From positions 2,448,501-2,512,500 of the forward strand of contig NZ_CP040818.1 of assembly GCF_005887635.2 (NCBI RefSeq): DNA of 64,000 nt, in the 5' to 3' direction. Positions 37,778 to 45,694 of the stretch are shown piece after piece. The notes under the pieces were generated by a model, which was not told the DNA's origin, did not search any database, and saw nothing but the letters and a program-made list of their open reading frames with translations. The stretch is from Paroceanicella profunda. Its GTDB lineage: Bacteria; Pseudomonadota; Alphaproteobacteria; Rhodobacterales; Rhodobacteraceae. The position numbers and the translations under genes are program-made. How positions within the stretch are numbered: position 1 is the stretch's first letter; each line of letters opens with the position of its first letter.

Positions 37778-38319
37778 GCGCGCTCGACCAGTCCGTCTTC
37801 CACTGCCCTGGCTACTACATCCGCGCCGCGGGCGAGCCCTGGGAACATGCCGGCGCCGCCGCCCTGCGCCACCGGGTGTTCGTGGAGGAGCAGGGCATCT
37901 TCACCGGCCATGACCGCGACGCGATCGACGATGTCGCCACCGCGCTGGTGGCGATCTCCACCTACGCCCATGAGGCTGACGAGGTGGTGGGCACCGTGCG
38001 CATCCATGAGGCGGAGCCGGGCCTGTGGTGGGGCTCGCGCCTCGCGGTGGACGCGCGGTTCCGCCGGGTGGGGCGGCTGGGCTCCGAGCTCATCCGCCTT
38101 GCGGTGCGCACCGCGCATGGCCGGGGCTGCGAGACTTTCCTCGCCCATGTGCAGAAGCAGAACGTGCCGCTGTTCCGCCGCCTGCACTGGGCGCTGGAGG
38201 AGGAGGTGAGCCTGCACGGCGTGCCCCATGCCCGGATGCGCGCCGACCTCGCGAAATACCCCCCCATCGCGGACCCGTTCGCCGGCTGGCTCGCGCTGGT
38301 GCGGAGTGCCGCGCGATGA
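37774..38319 (+). CDS. nitE: Nit1C GNAT N-acetyltransferase NitE (MSMEG_0567/Sll0786 family)
   Basis: A 181-residue GNAT-fold protein. ALRHRVFVEEQGIF and VVGTVRIHEAEPGLWWGSRLAVD form the central sheet; RFRRVGRLGSELIRLAV is the acetyl-CoA pyrophosphate loop (R/Q-x-x-G-x-G/A type), and LAHVQKQNVPLFRRLHW the C-terminal helix and strand. It would acylate an amine made or modified by the neighbouring enzymes; the substrate is unknown. In mycobacteria this domain is fused to the AIR-synthase-like domain; here they are separate genes overlapping by 4 bp, as in cyanobacteria. Confidence 0.92.
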   Translation: MSALDQSVFHCPGYYIRAAGEPWEHAGAAALRHRVFVEEQGIFTGHDRDAIDDVATALVAISTYAHEADEVVGTVRIHEAEPGLWWGSRLAVDARFRRVGRLGSELIRLAVRTAHGRGCETFLAHVQKQNVPLFRRLHWALEEEVSLHGVPHARMRADLAKYPPIADPFAGWLALVRSAAR

Positions 38320-39335
38320 GCGGCGCCGGACCGCGCCCCGCGCCGGCCGCTGCCGGGCCGGAGGGCCTCGCCGCCCTCGCCGGGGCGCTGCGGGCGCATC
38401 CCTCCATCCGCGGCAAGCGCGCCATCGCCGCGGCCACGGCAGAGCTCGGCCTGGGCGCGGCGAGCGCCGGCCAGCCGGGCGACGACGCCGCCGTCCTGCC
38501 GCGCCCCGGCGGCGGGTATGACCTGCTGGCCGGCGAGGGGTTCATCCCCGCCTTCGTGGCCGACGACCCCTGGTTCGCCGGCTGGTGCGGCGTGATGGTG
38601 AACCTCTCCGACATCGCCGCGATGGGGGGCCGGGCGGTGGCCCTCATCGACCAGGTCTGGGCCCCCTCGGCGGAGGCGGCAGCCCCCATGATGGCCGGCC
38701 TGCGCGCCGCGGCCGAAGCCTACGGCGTGCCCGTGGTGGGCGGCCACACCAATTACGCCGGGCGCGAGCTGTCGCTCGCCGTGTCGGTGTTCGGCCGGGC
38801 GGAGGCGCTGATCTCCGGTGCCGCTGCCCGCCCGGGCGAGACGCTCATCGCCGCGGTGGACCTGCGCGGCGCCTACCGGCCCAGCTTCGACAATTTCTGC
38901 GCCGCCCTCGACGTGGCGCCCGAACGCCTGCGCGCCGACCTCGCCCTGCTGCCGGAGCTGGCGGAGGCCGGGCTGGTGCGCGCCGGCAAGGACATCAGCC
39001 AGGGCGGCATCGCCGGCACCGCGCTGATGCTGGCGGAATGCTCGGGCGCCGGCATCGACATCGACCTGGACGCGCTCGTCCTGCCCGGGGGCACGGACCC
39101 GGAGCGCTGGCTGCGCAGCTTTCCCAGCTTCGGCTTCCTGCTCACCGCCCGGCCGCAGGACGCGGCCGCAGTCTGCGCCCGTTTCGCCGCGCGCGACATC
39201 TCCGCAACCGTCATCGGCACGGTCACCCCCGGCAGTGCCGTCACCTTCCGCTCCGGCGGGGCGGCGGCGCTGTTCTGGGACCATGCCGCAACCCCCTATC
39301 TCGGCCTCGCGCCGAAGGAGCCCTCCCATGCCTGA
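38316..39335 (+). CDS. nitF: Nit1C AIR-synthase-like protein NitF (MSMEG_0567/Sll0787 family)
   Basis: A 339-residue PurM/SelD-like ATP-binding protein. QPGDDAAVL is the conserved N-terminal Asp/ATP loop; MVNLSDIAAMGGRAVALIDQVW and VVGGHTNYAGRELSLAVSVFG match the PurM-fold core, and AGKDISQGGIAGTALMLAECSG the C-terminal half. Enzymes of this fold (PurM, ThiL, HypE, SelD) activate a substrate with ATP, so NitF probably makes a phosphorylated or dehydrated intermediate. It overlaps nitE by 4 bp and nitG by 8 bp, indicating tight co-translation. Confidence 0.92.
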   Translation: MSGAGPRPAPAAAGPEGLAALAGALRAHPSIRGKRAIAAATAELGLGAASAGQPGDDAAVLPRPGGGYDLLAGEGFIPAFVADDPWFAGWCGVMVNLSDIAAMGGRAVALIDQVWAPSAEAAAPMMAGLRAAAEAYGVPVVGGHTNYAGRELSLAVSVFGRAEALISGAAARPGETLIAAVDLRGAYRPSFDNFCAALDVAPERLRADLALLPELAEAGLVRAGKDISQGGIAGTALMLAECSGAGIDIDLDALVLPGGTDPERWLRSFPSFGFLLTARPQDAAAVCARFAARDISATVIGTVTPGSAVTFRSGGAAALFWDHAATPYLGLAPKEPSHA

Positions 39336-39615
39336 AGTCCGTTTCACCCTGCGCTGGCCCGATGGCAGCGAGGATGTGTGCTACTCGCCCTCCACGGTGA
39401 TCACCCGGTTCTTCACCGTGGGCGAGAGCTACGCGCTGCCCGATTTCCTCACCCGCGCGCGCATCGGCTACGAGAAGGCCTCCATGCGCGTGGCCGAGCG
39501 CTACGGCTATGCCTGCACCGCCGCGATGGCCGAGCTGGACCGGATCGAGGCCCGTGCCGCCACCTTCGAGGGCCAGGCGGAGGCCGCCGTCGCCTGCACG
39601 GCGATGAGCCAGTGA
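39328..39615 (+). CDS. nitG: Nit1C small protein NitG (MSMEG_0570 family)
   Basis: A 95-residue protein of the MSMEG_0570 family, always found in Nit1C clusters: MPEVRFTLRWPDGSEDVCYSPSTVI, then FTVGESYALPDFLTRARIGYEKASMRVAERYGYAC. Two Cys (about 18 and 63) are visible. No enzyme motif can be seen; it may be a small partner or carrier of the radical SAM or flavin enzyme. AAGGAG precedes the ATG inside the end of nitF. Confidence 0.9.
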   Translation: MPEVRFTLRWPDGSEDVCYSPSTVITRFFTVGESYALPDFLTRARIGYEKASMRVAERYGYACTAAMAELDRIEARAATFEGQAEAAVACTAMSQ

Positions 39616-39626
39616 GGGAGGGCGAC

Positions 39627-41105
39627 ATGAAGGACCTGAAGGAGACGGCCCCGGAGCACCGGGTTTCCGTCGTCATCGTGGGCGGCGGACAGGCCGGGCT
39701 CTCGGTGAGCTGGCACCTCACGCGCCGCGGCATCGACCATGTGGTGCTGGAGCGCTTCGGCCGCTTCCACTCCTGGCGGGAGAACCGCTGGGACAGCTTC
39801 TGCCTCGTGACGCCGAACTGGCAGTGCCGGCTGCCGGGCTTTCCCTACGCGGGGCCGGACCCGGACGGCTTCATGCTGCGCGACGAGATCACCGAATACC
39901 TCGATGCCTTCGCGGCGAGCTTCGACCCGCCGCTGCGCGAGGGCGTCACCGTCACCCGCGTCACGCGGGACGCGGGCGGAGAGGGCGTGCGGGACGCGGG
40001 CGGAGAGGGCGTGCGGGATGCGTGCGCAGGCGGCGCGCCGAACGCGGCCGGAGAGGGCGCGCAGGAGGCAGGCGGAGAGGGGGAGCCGCACACGGTCAGC
40101 CCTGCGCGGCTCCCGGCAGATGGCCCGTGGCAGGCGGAAGCCGGAGCGCGCGGCGCGGGTGGCACCGATGCCCCGGCCAACACCGGTTACCGGGTGGAGA
40201 CTTCGGCAGGCATCTGGCGCTGCGACCATGTGGTGATCGCCACCGGCGGCTACGACAGCCCGATCGTGCCGCCCTGCGCCGCGGCGCTGGACCCGGCCGT
40301 CACCCAGCTCCACTCGCGCGATTATCGCCGCCCGGAGCAGCTCCCCGAGGGCGGTACGCTGGTGGTCGGCACCGGCCAGTCCGGCGTGCAGATCATGGAC
40401 GACCTCGTGCGCGTCGGCCGCGAGGTGCACCTCGCCGTGGGCCCCGCGCCGCGCAGCCCGCGCAAGTACCGCGGCCGCGACGCGACCGACTGGCTCTACG
40501 ACATGGGCCATTACGCCATGACCATCGACCGCCACCCGGACCCCGCGGCGGCCGTCTCGAAGACCAATCACTACATGTCCGGGCGCGACGGCGGCCGGGA
40601 GATCGACCTGCGCCGCTTCCACGTGGAGAACGGCGTGCAGCTTTACGGCAGCCTGGCGGATATCGAGGGCACCCGCATCCGCTTCCTGCCCGACCTCGGC
40701 CGCAATCTCGATGACGCGGACCGCTCCTACCTCGGCATCCGCACCCAGATCGACGCCTGGATCGCCCGGCAGGGCATCGATGCGCCCGCGGAGCCGCCCT
40801 TCGAGCCGCTCTGGCACCCGGAGCGGGAGACGCAGGAGATCGACTGCGCCGCGCTCGGCATCACCTCGGTGGTCTGGTCCATCGGCTTCCGCCCGGATTA
40901 CGGCTGGATCGACGTGCCGGTCTTCGACGACCGCGGCCGCCCGCTCTACACGCGCGGCGTCTGCCCGGTGCCGGGGATGTATTTCATCGGCCTGGGCTGG
41001 CTGAACACCTGGGGCTCCGGCCGCTTCCTCGGGATCGACGAGGACAGCAATCATCTCGCCGGGGTGATCGAGGCCCGCCATGCCGCCGCCCGGGCGGAGG
41101 CCTGA
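39627..41105 (+). CDS. nitH: Nit1C flavin-dependent oxidoreductase NitH (MSMEG_0569 family) with an internal repeat insertion
   Basis: A 492-residue group B-type flavoprotein monooxygenase-like enzyme. The FAD Rossmann motif is GGGQAG (19-24), the NADPH motif is in LVVGTGQSGVQIMDD, and VVIATGGYDSPIVPP and FIGLGWLNTWGSGRFLGID complete the fold. Between TVTRVTRD and GYRVETSAG, residues 115-154 are five copies of an 8-residue unit (DAGGEGVR in the first two), followed by about 35 more Gly/Ala/Pro-rich residues; this loop is normally short, so about 70 residues look inserted in frame. The two nucleotide-binding motifs lie on either side, so the enzyme could still fold. The start follows GGGAGGG. 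Confidence 0.92.
   Translation: MKDLKETAPEHRVSVVIVGGGQAGLSVSWHLTRRGIDHVVLERFGRFHSWRENRWDSFCLVTPNWQCRLPGFPYAGPDPDGFMLRDEITEYLDAFAASFDPPLREGVTVTRVTRDAGGEGVRDAGGEGVRDACAGGAPNAAGEGAQEAGGEGEPHTVSPARLPADGPWQAEAGARGAGGTDAPANTGYRVETSAGIWRCDHVVIATGGYDSPIVPPCAAALDPAVTQLHSRDYRRPEQLPEGGTLVVGTGQSGVQIMDDLVRVGREVHLAVGPAPRSPRKYRGRDATDWLYDMGHYAMTIDRHPDPAAAVSKTNHYMSGRDGGREIDLRRFHVENGVQLYGSLADIEGTRIRFLPDLGRNLDDADRSYLGIRTQIDAWIARQGIDAPAEPPFEPLWHPERETQEIDCAALGITSVVWSIGFRPDYGWIDVPVFDDRGRPLYTRGVCPVPGMYFIGLGWLNTWGSGRFLGIDEDSNHLAGVIEARHAAARAEA
39969..40088 (+). repeat. In-frame 24-bp tandem repeat inside nitH, 5 units
   Basis: Units start at 39969, 39993, 40017, 40041 and 40065. The first two are identical; the others diverge but keep GCGG-CGGAGAGGG-type cores. 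Being 24 bp (8 codons), changes in copy number keep the reading frame. Confidence 0.9.
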
Positions 41106-41108
41106 GCC

Positions 41109-41987
41109 GTGCGGGCCCTGACCCCGGCCGCCCCGCGCCCCACCCGGCCGGAGGCCCCGTCCGGCACGCCCCGGCACGCGGACGCGGCGGCCGTCCTGCC
41201 CCTGCGCCCCGCACCGCCGGCGCCGGAGCTCGCTGACGAGGTCCGGCTGGGCATGGCCCAGCTCGGGCCGGACGGGCTCTCCGAGCAATGGCTGCTGCGC
41301 GACTGCGGCGACCGGCACTGGCAGCTCATCGCCCTGGCGATGGGCCAGGCGCGCGCCGTGTTCACCGATGCGGACGGTCGCCCGGTCTATGCCGCCTTCT
41401 GCGCCACCTCGCTGGAGCTGGAGGCGCCGGGACCGGGCGCGCTCGGCGGCGTGCTCGGCCTGCGCTCGGCGCTGTTCCGGCTGGGCGCGAGCCGCATCGG
41501 CTCCATCCATCACCTCGCCGTGGACGGCCGCCCGGCCGGGCGGTTGCGGATGATCTCCACCTTCGTGGGCCATGGCCCGGAGGGCGGCAACCGCGGCATC
41601 CTGCGCCGCCCGCCGCTGCGCCGGGTCGTGCTGCCGGAGGCGGGCCCCGAGCTGTCGGACCTCGCTGCGCACAGCCGCGCCACGGTGCGCGCCCTGGCGC
41701 CGGCCCGGCCGGAGCCGGCGCCGCTGCTCGCGGTCACGCCCTGCCCAGCGCTTGACTTCAACGCGGTGGGATTGCTGTATTTTCCCGCCTTCAGCGCGCT
41801 GGCCGAGCGGGCGCGCACGGCCCGACCCGGGCCGCTGGCCCGTCGGGATGTGATCTACCTCGGCAATGTCGACCCGGGCGACAGCATCGCCCTCCACCCG
41901 GAGCCGGGGCAGGGTGCGGGGGCGCTGGGCCTGTGGCGCCCTGACGGGGTGCGCATCGCCACCGTGCGCAGCCGATACCATCAGTAA
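41109..41987 (+). CDS. LnmK-like double-hotdog protein (Pnap_2097-like) at the end of the Nit1C operon
   Basis: A 292-residue protein beginning with an unconserved Pro/Ala-rich leader (about 1-42), then VRLGMAQLGPDGLSEQWLLRDCGDRHWQLIA, which strongly resembles the N-terminal hotdog of the LnmK acyltransferase/decarboxylase family. The second half has LLAVTPCPALDFNAVGLLYFPAFSALAERA, typical of the second hotdog. LnmK transfers and decarboxylates methylmalonyl groups onto a carrier protein; relatives of unknown role occur in small biosynthetic clusters. The GTG start is 3 bp after nitH with no clear ribosome binding site; ATG in MAQLGPDG would cut the domain. It is not one of the seven standard Nit1C genes. 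Confidence 0.7.
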   Translation: MRALTPAAPRPTRPEAPSGTPRHADAAAVLPLRPAPPAPELADEVRLGMAQLGPDGLSEQWLLRDCGDRHWQLIALAMGQARAVFTDADGRPVYAAFCATSLELEAPGPGALGGVLGLRSALFRLGASRIGSIHHLAVDGRPAGRLRMISTFVGHGPEGGNRGILRRPPLRRVVLPEAGPELSDLAAHSRATVRALAPARPEPAPLLAVTPCPALDFNAVGLLYFPAFSALAERARTARPGPLARRDVIYLGNVDPGDSIALHPEPGQGAGALGLWRPDGVRIATVRSRYHQ

Positions 41988-42079
41988 CGTGACAATCGGT
42001 CCACAATGATGCCTTCAATCTCCGCGGCGCGCGGCGCATATGGAGGGGAGGAAACGCCTGCAATCCAAGGACCCCGGAA

Positions 42080-42454
42080 ATGGCCGAAAACCTCGCCCCC
42101 GATGACCGCCCGCTGCGCCCGGCCGTGCTGCGCGGCCTGCGCCGCCGCTGCCCGCGCTGCGGCGTGGGAAAGCTGTTCTCCGGGTATCTGCGGGTGAATG
42201 ACTGCTGCGACTCCTGCGGGCTGGACCTTACCCGGCAGCGCGCGGATGACGGCCCGGCCTATATCGTGATCCTCATCGTCGGCCATGTGATGGGCTTGCT
42301 GATGCTCGAACTCTCGTCATTCCTGCGCGTGGCGCCGCTGACGGTGGCCGCCGTGCTCTGCGTGGTGGCCCTCGGCCTGTCGATGTGGATGTTGCCACGG
42401 GTGAAGGGCGGGTTCATCGCCTATCAGTGGGCCAAGGGGCTGCACGGCTTCTGA
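42080..42454 (+). CDS. DUF983 membrane protein
   Basis: A 124-residue protein with an N-terminal zinc-ribbon-like motif (RRRCPRCGVGKLFSGYLRVNDCCDSCG, two CxxC-type pairs) followed by two transmembrane helices (about 62-80 and 85-104). This is the DUF983 family, widespread in alphaproteobacteria, sometimes near cytochrome oxidase or nudix genes; function unknown. It lies 92 bp downstream of the LnmK-like gene on the same strand but is a common housekeeping gene and probably independent of the Nit1C operon. Confidence 0.9.
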   Translation: MAENLAPDDRPLRPAVLRGLRRRCPRCGVGKLFSGYLRVNDCCDSCGLDLTRQRADDGPAYIVILIVGHVMGLLMLELSSFLRVAPLTVAAVLCVVALGLSMWMLPRVKGGFIAYQWAKGLHGF

Positions 42455-42562
42455 GGCCTGCGCCCGGCACGGCCTGCGGTGCCGGTGCTGCCACGCCGAA
42501 CGGCGCGGCCCTTGCTCCGCCCACGCCGCACGCCGCGACGCGCGCCGGGTGTCCCGTTCAGC

Positions 42563-42740
42563 GCGCTGCGCGGTATGGCCTGGCGCGGGGCAGCATAGCC
42601 GGGCGCGGTGCGGAAGGCGCGGGCGTACCGGGACAGTCGATTGCGCCTGCCGGTGCGCGCGGTATGGTCTGGCGCGGCAGAGCGTCGTCGGGCGCGGTGC
42701 GGCGGGTGCAGGCGCACCTGGGCAGCCGATTGCGCCTGCC
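42563..42740. repeat. 89-bp tandem duplication
   Basis: GGTATGG occurs at 42572 and 42661, GGGCGCGGTGCGG at 42601 and 42690, and GATTGCGCCTGCC at 42639 and 42728, all offset by exactly 89 bp. The two units are roughly 75-80% alike. It sits in the 498-bp gap between the converging DUF983 and HAD genes, which otherwise holds no supported gene. Confidence 0.85.
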
Positions 42741-42952
42741 CGGCTCGCCCGGTGGTCCTGATGGCTGTTCCCGCCGGCCCGCCGTTGCAGCGCGCCCCCC
42801 GAGCTCCCCTCCCGCGGGCGCTCCGCCCGGTGAGAGACGTGGCGGAGGGGCGGTTCCGGGCGCACCCGGACCGCCGCGGCCTTGCAGCGGTGCGCCCGCC
42901 CGCTCTCCGAGCCCTCCGTCGGTGCCCTGGGGTTGCGAGGGGGGCGCCGGGG

Positions 42953-43834
42953 TCAGCGCAGGCGGCCGATGGCGTAGCTCGGGTCCAGGTCGTGCGCATC
43001 GAGATAGCTGTAGAGGCGTTCGGCATCCGGCGCTTCCACGTCCGGGCCCATCTCCGGGGCCGCCAGCCCGCCGGTGATGAACAGCGTGTCGAGCCCCTGG
43101 TCCACGCCGCCGCGCACGTCGGTGTGGATGCCGTCTCCCACGCACAGGATGCGATCGTCCGCGATCTCGCGGCCCGCCGCGGCGTACAGGCGCTGACGGG
43201 CGAGGTCGTAGATCGGCGCGTGCGGCTTGCCGAAGTAGCACGAGGTGCCCCCGGCCGCGGTGTAGGCGGCGGCGATGCCGCCCGCGCACCAGATGCGCTG
43301 CTCGCCGCGGTCCACGAACACGTCCGGGTTGGCGCAGAGCAGCTTCAAGCCGCGCGCCACGCCTTCGGCGATCATGTCGGTATAGTCGTCCGGGCTCTCG
43401 GTCTCGTCGTGGAACAGGCCGGTGCACACGATGCCCTCGGCCTCGGCCAGTGGCACCCGGGCGATCTCGGTATGCGGCAGGTCGCGGCCCGGCTCGGTGA
43501 AGAAGGAGATGTCGCGCTCGGGGCCGAGATGGAAGACCCTTGTGCCGAAGGCGCCGGAGAGCATCGCCGCCTGGGCCGCGTCGCCGGAGGAGACGATGTC
43601 GTCACGCACGTCCATCGGGGTGCCCACGGCGTCGAGCTGGCCATGCACCGAGCGGCGCGGACGCGGCGAGTTGGTGAGCAGCAGCACCGTGCCGCCGCGC
43701 GCCTTGAAGCGGCGCAGGGCCTCCACCGCGGCGGGATAGGTGGTGATGCCGTTGTGCAGGCAGCCCCAGAGGTCGCAGAAGAGGGCGTCGTAGCGCCCGG
43801 CGATCTCATCGAGCGACGTGATAATCTGGGTCAT
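42953..43834 (-). CDS. HAD-superfamily subclass IIA hydrolase (TIGR01459 type)
   Basis: A 293-residue phosphatase of the HAD IIA group. Motif I is DALFCDLWGCLHNG with Asp nucleophile and the Trp typical of this subfamily; motif II is LLLTNSPRPRRSV; motif III/IV lies in FGKPHAPIYDLARQRL and ILCVGDGIHTDVRGGVDQGLDTLFITGG. The cap domain falls between. Related enzymes dephosphorylate sugar phosphates or nucleotides, but this alphaproteobacterial subtype has no known substrate. The start MTQIITSLDEIAG at 43834 is preferred over an upstream unconserved extension. Confidence 0.92.
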   Translation of the reverse strand: MTQIITSLDEIAGRYDALFCDLWGCLHNGITTYPAAVEALRRFKARGGTVLLLTNSPRPRRSVHGQLDAVGTPMDVRDDIVSSGDAAQAAMLSGAFGTRVFHLGPERDISFFTEPGRDLPHTEIARVPLAEAEGIVCTGLFHDETESPDDYTDMIAEGVARGLKLLCANPDVFVDRGEQRIWCAGGIAAAYTAAGGTSCYFGKPHAPIYDLARQRLYAAAGREIADDRILCVGDGIHTDVRGGVDQGLDTLFITGGLAAPEMGPDVEAPDAERLYSYLDAHDLDPSYAIGRLR

Positions 43835-44252
43835 GGGGTGTTCCGCGGCTTGGGGTGGCATGCGCAGGTGCAGCGGCGCAGGTGTAGCCGCCACCCGTCG
43901 GGCAATCAACCCGATGGCTGGCCGTGCCACCGGCCCGCGGCGCGCGAACACGCCCGTGCCCGGGCGTCGGCCGCAGGGGAGGCGGGCGCAGCGGCGCGGC
44001 CTTCCGGCCTCCCCGCACCCGGGGCCTGCCGCCCTGCGCGGGTCCCGCCGGACGAGGCGAGCGGTGGCCGCCGGCGCGCCGCGCTGCGGACGCAGGCTGT
44101 TCCGCCCGGGCCGCGTGTGCCGGCCGACGGGCGGTGAACGGCCGTCTCCGGACGGCGGTGCTGCGGCCGGAGCCGCGGGCGCCGCACGAGGTGAGGTGTG
44201 AGAAGCGCCTTCCGAGGCGCCGCGCTGCGGCCGCGCTCTGTGCGGCCGCAGC
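43835..44252. other. Intergenic region upstream of the HAD gene
   Basis: About 418 bp with no supported gene before the 15-bp repeat array begins. It must contain the HAD gene promoter at its left end; I could not point to it. Confidence 0.5.
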
Positions 44253-44432
44253 GGCAGGCAACGGGACGGCAGGCAACGGGACGGCAGGCAACGGGACGGC
44301 AGGCAACGGGACGGCAGGCAACGGGACGGCAGGCAACGGGACGGCAGGCAACGGGACGGCAGGCAACGGGACGGCAGGCAACGGGACGGCAGGCAACGGG
44401 ACGGCAGGCAACGGGACGGCAGGCAACGGGAC
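44253..44432. repeat. Perfect 15-bp tandem repeat, 12 copies
   Basis: GGCAGGCAACGGGAC is repeated twelve times without a mismatch, ending 59 bp from the TraB/GumN stop codon. It is readable as GNGTA on one strand and PLPAV on the other, but no gene context supports translation. Identity among copies suggests recent expansion. Confidence 0.97.
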
Positions 44433-44491
44433 GGCGGGCGGCAGGCCGCGGGATGGCAGGCGGCGGTTTGCCCGGTTCCGGGCGGAGGCGC

Positions 44492-45490
44492 TCAGAGGTT
44501 CACGCGGGTGATGGTCCAGCCCTCGTCGTCGAGCAGTTGCAGAACCCCGGCCGCGCCGGGCAGGTGCAGCGCACCCACGGCGACGAAGGCGCCGCCGCGC
44601 TCCAGCTCCATCTCCAGCTTCGGCAGCCACTTGCGGTTGCGCCCCTCGATGAGCCGGGTCTCGAAGAGCGCGATCAGCGCGTCGGCCTTCTCCTGCGGCA
44701 GCACCTTGTAGGTCTCGTACTTGCCGTATTCCCAGATCGCCTGCAGGTCGCCGTCGAGATAGAGCTTCTTGGAGGAGGCGCGGTAGTTCTCCGCGTCGCG
44801 GGAGGTGACGATCACCAGTTCGAGCAGGTCCGCCTCGGTGCGCGCATCGCCGGAGCGGAAGGCATCCATCGCCTCCGCGCCGGTCTCCAGTCCGATGATC
44901 TGGCGGCCGCTGTCGCGCGCCTCGTTCATGATGCGCCGGTCCAGCACCGGGGCGGCCTGGGCGGCCTCCAGCGCGCAGGCCGGCTGGGCCAGCAGCATGG
45001 AGAGGAACCAGGGGTGCATGCGCTGGGCCATGTCCAGCGTCATGCCGTATTGCGGCAGGATCCCGGCGAGCATCTCCAGCGCCTGCGGCGAGAGCTTCTG
45101 CGAGAGCGGGGTGCCGGAGAGGTCGAAGATCTGCGCCGGGTTGGCGGCAAAATCCTGTTCCATCTGCGACATTTCGTCCAGCGTGATCTCCACAACCACC
45201 CGCTGCGCCTCCCCCAGCGCGGCTTCCACCGGGGCGGGAAGCGTGGTGATCTCCGGGTCCGCGTCATGGTAGGTGCCGAAGATCCAGGACACGCGCCCGG
45301 CCTTCTCCGCCGTCCAGAACCGGCCCTCGCCATGCGGCACCGCGTCGGCGGCCGAGAAGATGCTCCGGTAGTCGGCGGGGGCATCGCCGCGCAGGGCGGA
45401 GAGGCGGTCCTCGCCGCCGCACAGCGCCAGGGCCGGGGCGGCGAGAATGGAAAGAAGGGCTCCGAGGCCGGTTGCAACGCGCGTCTTCAT
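44492..45490 (-). CDS. TraB/GumN family protein
   Basis: A 332-residue exported protein with an N-terminal signal peptide (MKTRVATGLGALLSILAAPALA). The TraB/GumN signatures are ISWIFGTYHDADPEI-like near 68-80 (GxxH), the Glu in RVVVEITLDEM, and the C-terminal AFVAVGALHLPGAAGVLQLL. Homologues include pheromone-shutdown TraB and a periplasmic heme-binding or protease-like group; activity is unproven. I chose ATG 45490 because GGAGAG is 6 nt upstream and it yields a normal signal peptide; ATG 45496 adds two residues. It is divergent from groES. Confidence 0.9.
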   Translation of the reverse strand: MKTRVATGLGALLSILAAPALALCGGEDRLSALRGDAPADYRSIFSAADAVPHGEGRFWTAEKAGRVSWIFGTYHDADPEITTLPAPVEAALGEAQRVVVEITLDEMSQMEQDFAANPAQIFDLSGTPLSQKLSPQALEMLAGILPQYGMTLDMAQRMHPWFLSMLLAQPACALEAAQAAPVLDRRIMNEARDSGRQIIGLETGAEAMDAFRSGDARTEADLLELVIVTSRDAENYRASSKKLYLDGDLQAIWEYGKYETYKVLPQEKADALIALFETRLIEGRNRKWLPKLEMELERGGAFVAVGALHLPGAAGVLQLLDDEGWTITRVNL

Positions 45491-45539
45491 CCACATCTCT
45501 CCATGGTCGTCGGGGGCTGGATCAGAGATAGCCTTCCTC

Positions 45540-45568
45540 TTGACAGACTCAAGGCCGGAGCGTATCTG
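45540..45568 (+). promoter_or_regulatory. groESL promoter
   Basis: TTGACA (45540-45545) and TATCTG (45563-45568) with an ideal 17-bp spacer. Transcription would start at about 45575, at the edge of the CIRCE element, so HrcA bound there would block initiation. Confidence 0.7.
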
Positions 45569-45577
45569 GCAACCACG

Positions 45578-45604
45578 TTAGCACTCACGGGCGGCGAGTG
45601 CTAA
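45578..45604 (+). promoter_or_regulatory. CIRCE element (HrcA operator)
   Basis: TTAGCACTC (45578-45586), nine-base spacer, GAGTGCTAA (45596-45604): a perfect match to the consensus inverted repeat bound by the HrcA repressor, 90 bp upstream of groES. Confidence 0.97.
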
Positions 45605-45694
45605 CAGGCGGACCGGCGGCGCCCCGCGTCGCATGGCCCGGCAATGACTGCCCGCAAGGACATACGGAAAACGCAGTTCCAAGGAGCGACTTCC

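Noticed and set aside
35106..41987. Nit1C cluster as a recently transferred island
   Set aside because: Coding GC and third-position bias match the neighbours and no integrase, tRNA or flanking repeat is present; only the upstream control region is AT-rich.
44253..44432. Possible CRISPR array or repeat-rich surface protein
   Set aside because: Units are contiguous with no spacers and no cas genes are present; peptides GNGTA or PLPAV lack signal sequence, domain or gene context.
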